From Desulfobacterales bacterium (GTDB lineage: Bacteria; Desulfobacterota; Desulfobacteria; Desulfobacterales; JAHEIW01): a stretch of 10,179 bases of DNA. Positions 1-5,597 of the stretch are shown one piece after another; the stretch's first letter is position 1; each line of letters starts with the position of its first letter. A program made the position numbers and the translations under genes. Under the pieces are notes generated by a model that was given only the letters and a program-made list of their open reading frames with translations, was not told the DNA's origin and did no database searches. The stretch lies in NCBI GenBank assembly GCA_030145015.1, contig JAQYWI010000189.1:1-10179 (forward strand), written 5' to 3'.

Positions 1-177
1 AAAGTTAGAAGTGCCTAAAATGCCTAAAATGAGCTAAAATGCCTAAAGTTATGGTGTCGCTGCGCTCCATCTTTTATATTAAATTTGATCATTCGACCCA
101 GTCGTTAGACCCAGTCGTTCGACCCAGAGGCTCTCGACGGGGGGCTCTTGAAGGGAAGCTCTCGACGGGTAGAATTC
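1..177. repeat. Dispersed intergenic repeat, copy 1 (right arm missing)
   Basis: Left arm 1-50 is a run of 9-10 bp units ending in CTAAAAT (GCCTAAAAT, GAGCTAAAAT). The centre (51-127) holds a short hairpin and 13-bp units of the type GTCGTTCGACCCA. At 128-169 there are three 14-bp units of the type AGGCTCTCGACGGG, then TAGAATTC. The left arm is nearly identical to the reverse complement of 10087-10135, and the centre matches 9917-10083. Unlike the copy at 9861-10135, no inverted right arm follows the EcoRI-like GAATTC, so this copy is truncated on the right. It contains no coding potential. It is MITE- or REP-like in form, but no transposase is visible. Confidence 0.75.
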
Positions 178-288
178 ATTAAAAAAAACAAGCTGACCCT
201 TTTTTAAAATTTGAAACGCTTATTTTATAAAATAATTTATCGCTTGTTAGCCTTGACATAGATCAAAAATGGATGCAAAAAATAAGTT
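178..288 (+). promoter_or_regulatory. AT-rich control region of the Crp/Fnr gene
   Basis: A very AT-rich leader lies between the repeat and the regulator start. It contains a perfect palindrome ATTTTATAAAAT at 222-233 that includes a possible -10 (TATAAA, 226-231), but I see no convincing -35 at the right distance. An Fnr-type box follows at 253-266. If the -10 guess is right, the box lies downstream of the start of transcription and would act as a repression site. No clear Shine-Dalgarno precedes the ATG at 289. Confidence 0.35.
253..266 (+). promoter_or_regulatory. Fnr-type operator TTGAC-ATAG-ATCAA
   Basis: The site is a near-perfect inverted repeat, TTGAC-N4-ATCAA, matching the Fnr/Dnr consensus TTGAT-N4-ATCAA with one mismatch. 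It ends 22 bp before the start of a Crp/Fnr gene whose recognition helix has the E-x-x-S-R pattern known to read TTGA half-sites. Autoregulation is therefore likely, by inference. Confidence 0.6.
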
Positions 289-975
289 ATGGAAAACATT
301 CTAAACATAATATCGGCGATTCCGCTTTTCAACGGTCTGCCCGATGATCAGTTAAGCGCAATCCGGCAGATTGCGGTTGAAAAGCAGTATAACAAAGGGC
401 AGACCATATTTTCAGAAGGAGACGAAACCAAAGGGTTATTTGTTGTTGTTGACGGCCGGATCAAAATTTATAAAGTTTCGTCGGAGGGCAAAGAGCAGAT
501 CCTGCATATATTCGAAGCCGGGCAGTCTTTTGGAGAAGTAACGGTTTTTACCGGACAACAATTGCCGGCCAATGCGCAAACCCTGGCGAAAAGCCGCCTT
601 CTTCTTTTCCCCCGAAGCGCCATTGTGGATCTGGTGACGGCCAATCCCTCCCTGGCGTTGAATCTGTTGGCGATTATGTCAAAAAAGCTGCGCCAGTTTG
701 CGGCTCAAATTGAAAATTTGTCCCTGAAAGAAATTCCGGCGCGTCTGGCCTCTTATCTGATATATCTTGCAGAAGAGCAGGGTTCCGGGGATGCGGTAAC
801 TTTAAATGTATCAAAGGGCCAGCTTGCCAGCCTGCTGGGCACGATTCCGGAAACATTGTCCCGGATTTTTGCCAAGCTGTCCGGCCAAAATTTAATTCGC
901 GTTGAGGGCCCCAAGATTACATTACTGGATCGTCAGGGGGTTGAAGATCTGGCCGAATATGGCAAAGATATCTAG
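289..975 (+). CDS. Crp/Fnr family transcriptional regulator (cysteine-free, Dnr/HcpR-like)
   Basis: Cytoplasmic DNA-binding regulator of 228 residues, normal length for the family. An N-terminal cyclic-nucleotide-binding-type beta barrel spans about residues 12-115 (GDETKGLFVVVDGRIKIY, then FGEVTVF at 81-87). A dimerisation helix covers about 120-148 and a winged HTH about 149-215. The recognition helix around 187-198 has E188, S191 and R192, the Fnr-type contacts for TTGA half-sites. There is no cysteine, so an Fnr Fe-S cluster is excluded. The phosphate-binding motif reads LPANAQ instead of PRSA, so cAMP binding is unlikely; a heme- or other ligand-sensing Dnr/NNR/HcpR-type role is possible but unproven. 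The ATG at 289 has only weak ribosome-binding context; upstream ATGs at 269 and 273 are out of frame. The stop codon TAG overlaps a repeat motif (973-991). Family call is firm; ligand and targets are unknown. Confidence 0.92.
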   Translation: MENILNIISAIPLFNGLPDDQLSAIRQIAVEKQYNKGQTIFSEGDETKGLFVVVDGRIKIYKVSSEGKEQILHIFEAGQSFGEVTVFTGQQLPANAQTLAKSRLLLFPRSAIVDLVTANPSLALNLLAIMSKKLRQFAAQIENLSLKEIPARLASYLIYLAEEQGSGDAVTLNVSKGQLASLLGTIPETLSRIFAKLSGQNLIRVEGPKITLLDRQGVEDLAEYGKDI

Positions 976-1140
976 AAGCCATCTCAAAAATGTTACAAAA
1001 GTTGTGTGGTACATTCAAGTTCAGCTGAGTTCTTTACAGGTCTCTGGCTACTGGCCGCTGGTCACTGGCCGCTTGTCTCTGGATCGGCCAGCAGCAAGAA
1101 GCCAGCAACCCGTAGCAAAAAGCCTAAAAAAAACCGTGTT
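976..1140. repeat. Convergent-junction repeat A (conserved end plus CTGGC-rich hairpin)
   Basis: About 70 bp after the regulator stop align with the reverse complement of 6815-6891, including an exact 17-mer AAAAATGTTACAAAAGT (986-1002 here, 6863-6879 in reverse there). Next comes a low-complexity core of CTGGC/CTGGTCA units. Arms 1051-1071 and 1085-1105 pair at about 15 of 21 positions, giving a long imperfect hairpin. It lies between two converging genes and may stop or separate their transcripts, but no clean hairpin-plus-T-run terminator is seen on either strand. Confidence 0.6.
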
Positions 1141-1166
1141 TTGTAAATTACTTGCGGGGCCCAACC

Positions 1167-1643
1167 CTAACTGGTCTGGGCCACCAGTTCCTTACTCAGG
1201 ACCCGAATATGTCCCATCTCTTCTTTGATAATGACCTCGATGCGATCTTTGCCAAAGTTTTCCGCGACGGCCTCTTTCATGCCCAGATAAAAAACAATGG
1301 AATCTTTTTCAGCTTCGATCGCCGATTTAAGAATTTCCAGCATGGATGTCACATCGATTTCTTTTTTAAAAAAGACACGACTGTCCACCAGCGCCCGAAG
1401 ATAAAGAGATGCCTCACCGGACGGGTCAAAAACGGTTGATGCTTTTTCTGCTGCCTTCAGCTCGGCCCGCATGGATTCAAACATTTTCTCGTGGGCCTCT
1501 TCCATTTTCGAAAGACCGATCAACATTTCTTTATTTGAAGAATCAGCAGCAGTTTCAGCGGCATCTCGGTAAAATTGGGCGCCGTTGCGTTCCATCTGTT
1601 CGGCCATTTCAAAAACCTCGTCTGCATTAAAATCATAACTCAT
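1167..1643 (-). CDS. Ferritin-like / rubrerythrin-type diiron protein without rubredoxin domain
   Basis: A 158-residue, almost wholly helical cytoplasmic protein with the four-helix-bundle diiron signature. A first helix carboxylate is near E19 (MERNGAQFY); then EEAH at 48-51 (E48, H51); a third helix ligand in IEAEKDSIVFY (E110 or E112); and EEMGH at 141-145 (E142, H145). The spacing between ligand pairs (about 30 residues) fits rubrerythrin/ferritin-like proteins. The C-terminal rubredoxin domain of classical rubrerythrin is absent: there is no cysteine at all. Likely roles are peroxide reduction or iron handling in an anaerobe; the family includes both. The start is supported by AGGAAAGG on the minus strand at 1651-1658, eight bases upstream (spacer 1644-1650). 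It converges with the Crp/Fnr gene and diverges from the Cys-rich gene at 2112. Confidence 0.88.
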   Translation of the reverse strand: MSYDFNADEVFEMAEQMERNGAQFYRDAAETAADSSNKEMLIGLSKMEEAHEKMFESMRAELKAAEKASTVFDPSGEASLYLRALVDSRVFFKKEIDVTSMLEILKSAIEAEKDSIVFYLGMKEAVAENFGKDRIEVIIKEEMGHIRVLSKELVAQTS

Positions 1644-2053
1644 TTTTTTTCCTTTCCTGTTGATTGTCGTCTTCAGTTTAAACGATAACTTTCTTTTTTA
1701 GGGCACCGGATTGGGTGATTTCAAATCGGGAGCTTTGCACGAGATTATACGAATGTACGAATCCACGGCTCCACCGTGTCGCTTGCACCGTTTAAGGCAC
1801 TGCCGTTCCTTTGGATTTTTCCGCCATAGGCGGGAAAATCCAAGCCACCCGCTCAGCGGGTGGTCGGTGACGCAATTGAATACCCATGTCATGTTTCCGT
1901 AAATATATATATGATCCTATGTCTTGTAAAGATGCCTGCAGCGATATGAATTTAATTTTTGATATCAGCAGGTTAAAAACCCTTTTGACCTCATCACTGT
2001 TTTTCAGAATTGCAGGCTTCGGATTGTGGGTCAGACGGTCTAATAAAATGTCC
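1644..2053. other. Long divergent intergenic region, no gene seen
   Basis: This region separates the minus-strand ferritin-like gene from the plus-strand cluster. Short open frames (for example 1711-1902 on plus, 1698-1892 on minus) lack ribosome-binding sites and recognisable protein features and overlap the hairpins, so I do not call them. It contains a small stem CACGG/CCGTG at 1764-1778, two strong tandem hairpins (1811-1863), and a weak bulged stem CCTGC..GATAT / ATATC..GCAGG at 1935-1972. The promoter of the ferritin-like gene should lie here on the minus strand, but no convincing -35/-10 pair was found. Confidence 0.6.
1811..1863. repeat. Two tandem stem-loops
   Basis: The first hairpin pairs TTGGATTTTTCCGCC (1811-1825) with GGCGGGAAAATCCAA (1829-1843): 15 bp, a 3-nt loop and one T/G position. 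One base later CCACCCGC (1845-1852) pairs perfectly with GCGGGTGG (1856-1863) across a TCA loop. No T-run follows on either strand, so these are not standard terminators. They look like REP-type palindromes or a structured RNA segment. Confidence 0.75.
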
Positions 2054-2081
2054 TTGACAGATCGCCGAAACTTTTTATACT
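2054..2081 (+). promoter_or_regulatory. Sigma-70-type promoter for the Cys-rich gene
   Basis: A perfect -35 TTGACA (2054-2059) is followed after 16 bp by TATACT (2076-2081), 5 of 6 to the -10 consensus. Transcription would start near 2087-2089, giving a leader of about 24 nt before the ATG at 2112. This is the best promoter in the window and may drive the whole cluster to 6634, although large gaps and repeats lie in between. Confidence 0.65.
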
Positions 2082-2096
2082 ATAGTAGTTTACTAT
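2078..2096 (+). promoter_or_regulatory. Overlapping inverted repeats at the -10/+1 (putative operator)
   Basis: Two palindromes share bases: ACTATAGT (2079-2086) and ATAGTA-GTT-TACTAT (2082-2096). Together they make three TACTAT-type half-sites overlapping the -10 and start of transcription, a typical repressor position. The half-site is reminiscent of BlaI/CopY-family operators, but no such regulator is encoded in the window, so the binding protein is unknown. Confidence 0.4.
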
Positions 2097-2111
2097 GGAA
2101 TAATTTTATTT

Positions 2112-2534
2112 ATGCAAAAGCCAATCTCAATCATATTGATCTTCATCTTCAGCTTCTGCTTGTATGCAACCGGCGCATTCGGCTATGCCGATTGCGAATC
2201 CAAATGTTGCTGCAAATCGGCGATGATGGCGCCTGAGCAGGCCTCGCATACTTTGGATGTTTCTAAAAAAACATCCCTTACGATGGCCCCTGACTGCTGT
2301 TCCGGTTCGACGGCGACCTCGTGTGAATTCACCAGGGAAACAGCCGAAAGTTTACCTGAAACTTTCCCGGCCACGATTCGCTCTGAAGTACCGAACTTCA
2401 CCGGCACAGGGCTGGCATCAATAAATCTTCTCATAGAGAGTGGCCAACCCAAAATTTACGCTCGGGGACCTGTTCCCCGGCTTAAAACCAAACCCCTTCC
2501 GATTTATCTTCAGATCCTTACCTTTCTTTGTTGA
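2112..2534 (+). CDS. Secreted Cys/Met-rich small protein, function unknown
   Basis: A 140-residue protein with an N-terminal signal sequence (hydrophobic 6-22; likely cleavage after FGYA at 26). Mature cysteines are clustered: C28, C32, C33, C34 (CESKCCCKSAMM), then C62, C63 and C71 (DCCSGSTATSC), and a terminal C140. With nearby Met and one His (H46), the first cluster could bind a soft metal such as copper or mercury, or iron; this is inference. The rest (75-139) is low in features and proline/lysine rich near the end. The ATG sits 11 bases after a weak GGAA (2097-2100). It has its own strong promoter and operator-like palindromes and precedes the DUF2318 gene by 285 bp. I do not recognise the family. 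The frame is credible because of the signal peptide and promoter. Confidence 0.7.
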   Translation: MQKPISIILIFIFSFCLYATGAFGYADCESKCCCKSAMMAPEQASHTLDVSKKTSLTMAPDCCSGSTATSCEFTRETAESLPETFPATIRSEVPNFTGTGLASINLLIESGQPKIYARGPVPRLKTKPLPIYLQILTFLC

Positions 2535-2819
2535 ATCCCATCCTTTGGGTAATCGGCGCGAATTTTTTTGCACGGTCCGCTTTTGCCCGCCAGGTCCTTA
2601 AAAATACTGTGATGCGATACTTCATCTGCCTTTATTTTTGAATAATGGCTGAAACGGTTTTTATGCGAACGGTTTGATAGGGGCTATGTCGTCACAAATG
2701 CCGGATCTGAGGACCATCAATCCATGCAATCTTCGCCCTGCACCGGCAACCCGCAAATTTGATTTGATAATTCCAGATATTTAAAAATTAACATCACAAC
2801 TTCAAAGGAGATATTTGTA
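2535..2819 (+). other. Leader region before the DUF2318 gene, no gene seen
   Basis: Non-coding gap of 285 bp. Just after the preceding stop there is a weak stem CCCA/TGGG (about 2537-2549) and then a T7 run at 2563-2569, too weak to call a terminator with confidence. No promoter with both boxes was found. The gap could be an attenuating leader within one transcript or hold an unrecognised promoter. Confidence 0.4.
2804..2810 (+). promoter_or_regulatory. Shine-Dalgarno AAAGGAG for the DUF2318 gene
   Basis: AAAGGAG lies 9 bases before the ATG at 2820 and fixes this start, which places a lysine-rich tail ahead of the membrane anchor. Confidence 0.8.
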
Positions 2820-3416
2820 ATGGCGAAAAAAAAGAAAAAAAATATTCAATCAACGAATGCACAAAACGAAAAGGTGACCCTCGAAAAACGGCAGGCCAAA
2901 AAAGATGTGGTTCTGGGTACTGAAAAAAAAGGGCGTCTGCCGCTTATCGTTGCAATCGTATGCTCCGTGCTCATCGTGGGCGGCGGAATATACTATGCCG
3001 GCTATGATCGATCGGAGACCGCACCTGTGGCCGGTTCATTTACATCTAAAAATAACGCCTCTCAGGTCAGCCTTCCGGCAAGTCTTTTTGAAGACGGCAA
3101 GGCCCGGCATTTCCAGCACGTGGCCGGCGAATTCAATATCAAATACTTTGTTCTCAAAAGCTCAGACGGCATCATTCGGGCTGCTTTTGATGCCTGCGAT
3201 GTCTGCTGGCCGGCGGGCAAAGGCTATTATCAGGAAGGTGATTATATGGTCTGTCGCAACTGCGGCCGTAAATTCGCTTCCGTTCTGGTCAATGAAGTTA
3301 AAGGTGGCTGCAACCCGGCACCGTTGAACCGCAGAGTCGAAAATGGAAAAGTCGTCATCGAAGTTAAAGATATTCTGGATGGACGGCAGTTCTTCAATTT
3401 TTCTGGAAAGGTGTAG
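2820..3416 (+). CDS. Membrane-anchored DUF2318 protein
   Basis: A 198-residue protein. The N-terminus is strongly basic (five consecutive lysines from residue 3) and cytoplasmic. One transmembrane segment at about 40-60 anchors an extracytoplasmic domain. The domain from about 95 to 198 matches DUF2318: FDACDVCW at 123-130 (C126, C129), GYYQEGDYMVCRNCG at 135-149 (C145, C148), and GGCNPAPL at 162-169 (C164). The two CXXC pairs are 15 residues apart and the last Cys follows after another 15, a layout suited to a metal site or redox-active thiols. DUF2318 domains accompany FtsX-type ABC transporters and thioredoxins in Fet/Cj1658-1665-type iron uptake clusters; there the domain is usually in a larger membrane protein, whereas here it is a single-anchor form. 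The stop is two bases before the permease ATG, so the two genes are almost certainly cotranscribed. Biochemical role is not established. Confidence 0.88.
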   Translation: MAKKKKKNIQSTNAQNEKVTLEKRQAKKDVVLGTEKKGRLPLIVAIVCSVLIVGGGIYYAGYDRSETAPVAGSFTSKNNASQVSLPASLFEDGKARHFQHVAGEFNIKYFVLKSSDGIIRAAFDACDVCWPAGKGYYQEGDYMVCRNCGRKFASVLVNEVKGGCNPAPLNRRVENGKVVIEVKDILDGRQFFNFSGKV

Positions 3417-3418
3417 TC

Positions 3419-4576
3419 ATGACGCTTAAGCATATCTCATTTAAAAACCTGATCCGGCGCAAAGGTAAAGCATTATTTGTTTTGGCCGGACTGGTTATCG
3501 GGGTCTCCACAGTTGTTGGGATCATCAGCTTTGTTGAGGCCATGACAAGCGATATCAATCATAAACTTGAAAAATACGGTGCGAACATTTTAATTGTTCC
3601 GCGAACCGAGAATCTGACACTTACTTACGGAGGGCTTTCACTGGGGGGTGTGTCTTTTGAGATGGAAGAAATCCGCCAGGAAGAGCTGGCGCGGGTGAGT
3701 TCCATTAAAAACGCCCGCAATATCGCAGCCCTGGGCCCGCTGGTATTGGGAGTCGTCAATGTAGATTCACACAAAGTTCTTCTGGCAGGTGTCGATTTTA
3801 AAGCATCCGCTATTTTAAAGCCCTGGTGGCAGATAAAGGGGAAGGTGCCTGATGATAATGGTGTCATTTTGGGAGCCGAGGCGGCTCGCATTCTGGATCT
3901 GAATGTGGGCGACCGCTTTAAGATCAAAGATCGGCGTTTTAGCGTTTCGGGTATTCTGGCGCCAACGGGGTCCCAGGACGATCAACTGGTATTTGCGCAG
4001 TTGGCCACCGCCCAGTCGTTGTTTAATAAAAACGGACGGGTTTCAATGGCCGAGGTGGCTGCGCTTTGCCAGGACTGCCCGATTGAGGCCATGGTGCAGC
4101 AGATCTCCGATGCGCTTCCGGGTGCCAAGGTGATGGCCATTCAGCAGGTGGTCAAAGGCCGCATGGAGACCCTGGGACATTTTAAGAATTTTTCCTACGG
4201 TATCTCCGGCGTGATCCTGCTGATCGGCAGCCTCGTTGTTCTGGTGACCATGATGGGCAGTGTCAGAGAGCGCACCGATGAAATCGGAATTTTTCGTGCT
4301 ATCGGCTTTCGCAAGCGTCATGTCATGAAAATCGTATTCTTTGAGGCCGCCATCGTATCGGGGCTGGCCGGAATCATCGGATATTTACTGGGCTGGGGAG
4401 TCACCAAGGCCGCAGTGCACTTTTTAATTGAAGGTCACTCCGGATATGTGCCTGTTGATTTTGAACTGGCCGCCGGGGCATTCATTCTATCACTGTTAAT
4501 TGGTCTGGCATCCAGTGCGTATCCGGCCATCATCGCTTCCCGGCTTGATCCCAATGAAGCCCTGAGGGCCTTGTAA
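3419..4576 (+). CDS. ABC transporter permease, FtsX/MacB/LolC type
   Basis: A 385-residue inner-membrane protein with the classic type VII layout: TM1 at about 18-42, a periplasmic MacB-PCD-like domain at about 43-255, then three TM segments at about 260-280, 304-332 and 350-372. The coupling segment SVRERTDEIGIFRAIGF (281-297) is the hallmark that contacts the ATPase. Family members act by mechanotransmission (substrate release, efflux or lipoprotein extraction) rather than classic channel transport. The periplasmic domain carries C217-Q-D-C220, an unusual CXXC in this family. Start ATG has GGAAAGG (3405-3411) 7 bases upstream and follows the DUF2318 stop by 2 bp. Only one permease is present, so a homodimer is expected unless a partner is encoded elsewhere. 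Substrate unknown; iron or another metal is suggested only by context. Confidence 0.9.
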   Translation: MTLKHISFKNLIRRKGKALFVLAGLVIGVSTVVGIISFVEAMTSDINHKLEKYGANILIVPRTENLTLTYGGLSLGGVSFEMEEIRQEELARVSSIKNARNIAALGPLVLGVVNVDSHKVLLAGVDFKASAILKPWWQIKGKVPDDNGVILGAEAARILDLNVGDRFKIKDRRFSVSGILAPTGSQDDQLVFAQLATAQSLFNKNGRVSMAEVAALCQDCPIEAMVQQISDALPGAKVMAIQQVVKGRMETLGHFKNFSYGISGVILLIGSLVVLVTMMGSVRERTDEIGIFRAIGFRKRHVMKIVFFEAAIVSGLAGIIGYLLGWGVTKAAVHFLIEGHSGYVPVDFELAAGAFILSLLIGLASSAYPAIIASRLDPNEALRAL

Positions 4577-4763
4577 TCTTAAAGTCAGCTGGAATTTTTA
4601 TGGCGATACCATATGGTTCAACGACGCATAATCCTTAACGGTAAATGAGCTAAAATGTCTAAAATGAACTAAAATGAGCTAAAATTAGAATGGATTAAAA
4701 TCCTTAATTTTAGGCATTTTAGGCACTTTCAAATTTTAGGCACTTACAAGGGAGTTCTTATTT
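4577..4763. repeat. Dispersed intergenic repeat, copy 2 (arms only), between permease and ATPase genes
   Basis: Left arm 4642-4686 has four units (GAGCTAAAAT, GTCTAAAAT, GAACTAAAAT, GAGCTAAAAT). Right arm 4704-4746 has the inverse units (ATTTTAGGC, ATTTTAGGCACTT). The centre found in the outer copies is replaced by GGATTAAAATCC (4692-4703), a 5-bp stem, so the whole can fold into one long A/T-rich hairpin. Its right end abuts the Shine-Dalgarno AAGGGAG (4748-4754) of the ATPase gene. Nothing coding is seen in this 187-bp gap. Confidence 0.75.
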
Positions 4764-5438
4764 ATGAGTTATATTATTGCAGAAAAATTAGTCAAAAAAT
4801 ACGGTAATGGAGAGGCAACCGTTACGGCTGTTTCCGATATCAGCTTTCAGATTGAGTCGGGAGAATTTGTTGGCGTCATGGGGGAATCCGGTGCCGGCAA
4901 ATCAACCCTGCTTTCCATAATGGGAGCAATGAACGCCCCTACATCCGGAAGATTTGTGGTTGATGATATCGATATTTACAACCTGAAACAGGAGAAACAG
5001 GCAGACTTTCGCAGGGAATTTCTCGGTTTCATATTTCAGAGTTTTCACCTGGTACCTTATCTTACGGTTTTCGAAAATGTCATGTTGCCTTTAACCATCA
5101 TAAAGAAAAATAAAAGACAAAAACGCGCAATGGTTGAAAACGCTTTATCCGAGGTGGGCCTGCTTGATAAAGCGGATCGCTTACCGAATCAAATCTCCGG
5201 TGGCGAAAAAGAACGTGTGGCGATTGCGCGGGCGGTTGTCAATGAACCGCCGGTTTTGCTGGCGGATGAGCCCACCGGCAACCTTGATACCAAAACATCA
5301 ACCGAAATCATGAAATTGCTTCAACGCCTCAATACGGATGGTATGACCATCATCATGGTCACCCACAGCCCGGAATGTGCCAACTATGCGCACAGACTGC
5401 TGCGGGTTTCCGATGGCAGGGTGGTTGAAGATAATTAG
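4764..5438 (+). CDS. ABC transporter ATP-binding protein, LolD/MacB family
   Basis: A complete 224-residue nucleotide-binding subunit, typical length for LolD/FtsE-type ATPases. Walker A is GESGAGKST (40-48), Q-loop Q92, signature ISGGE (144-148, variant of LSGGQ), Walker B VLLADEP (164-170) with catalytic E169, D-loop NLD (173-175) and H-loop H201. The segment just before the signature (LPNQISGGE) is normal for the family. It should dimerise at the cytoplasmic face and pair with the permease at 3419-4576. Shine-Dalgarno AAGGGAG is 9 bases upstream of the ATG. The 187-bp gap to the permease gene is filled by a repeat, unusual for a transporter whose subunits are normally translated in tandem. 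The stop codon TAG is part of repeat motif 5436-5454. Not called lolD because the neighbourhood is not a lipoprotein-sorting locus. Confidence 0.92.
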   Translation: MSYIIAEKLVKKYGNGEATVTAVSDISFQIESGEFVGVMGESGAGKSTLLSIMGAMNAPTSGRFVVDDIDIYNLKQEKQADFRREFLGFIFQSFHLVPYLTVFENVMLPLTIIKKNKRQKRAMVENALSEVGLLDKADRLPNQISGGEKERVAIARAVVNEPPVLLADEPTGNLDTKTSTEIMKLLQRLNTDGMTIIMVTHSPECANYAHRLLRVSDGRVVEDN

Positions 5439-5441
5439 AAC

Positions 5442-5575
5442 CCATCTCAAAAATGTCCTTTGGCCCAATATCTTTGTTGGAACCTCGCTTTAAATCCTCG
5501 ACATACAACAGTATGCCTCCGGTTTAAAGCTCGGCTCCGCCGCAATCTTGAACCAAAATCCTATTTTTGAGATGG
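5442..5575. repeat. 134-bp symmetric palindromic element
   Basis: The ends are a perfect 13-bp inverted repeat, CCATCTCAAAAAT (5442-5454) and ATTTTTGAGATGG (5563-5575). The centre CATAC-AACA-GTATG (5502-5515) lies exactly at the midpoint, and GCTTTAAA and its complement occupy matching places in each arm, so the element is one long imperfect palindrome. It sits between two genes of the same cluster, 3 bp after the ATPase stop and just before the Shine-Dalgarno of the next gene. It resembles a MITE or REP-type unit; no transposase is present. Confidence 0.75.
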
Positions 5576-5597
5576 ATTATAGAAAGGAGTTTTTCAA

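Noticed and set aside
1..60. CTAAAAT repeats as a CRISPR array
   Set aside because: Units are 9-10 bp with no unique spacers and no cas genes; arms are inverted around a centre.
289..975. Oxygen-sensing FNR with an Fe-S cluster
   Set aside because: The protein has no cysteine.
902..1439. Plus-strand open frames over the end of the regulator and the ferritin-like gene
   Set aside because: They cross repeat A and are shadows of the minus-strand ferritin-like gene, which has a good ribosome-binding site and conserved diiron ligands.
1760..1863. Integron attC site
   Set aside because: No conserved R'/R'' core boxes or integrase; the stems have tiny loops unlike attC.
1711..1902. Small open frames in the divergent region
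   Set aside because: No ribosome-binding site, they overlap strong hairpins, and both strands are open with no protein-like character.
2560..2570. Rho-independent terminator after the Cys-rich gene
   Set aside because: A T-run is present but the preceding stem has only about four pairs, so it is mentioned only as a weak possibility.
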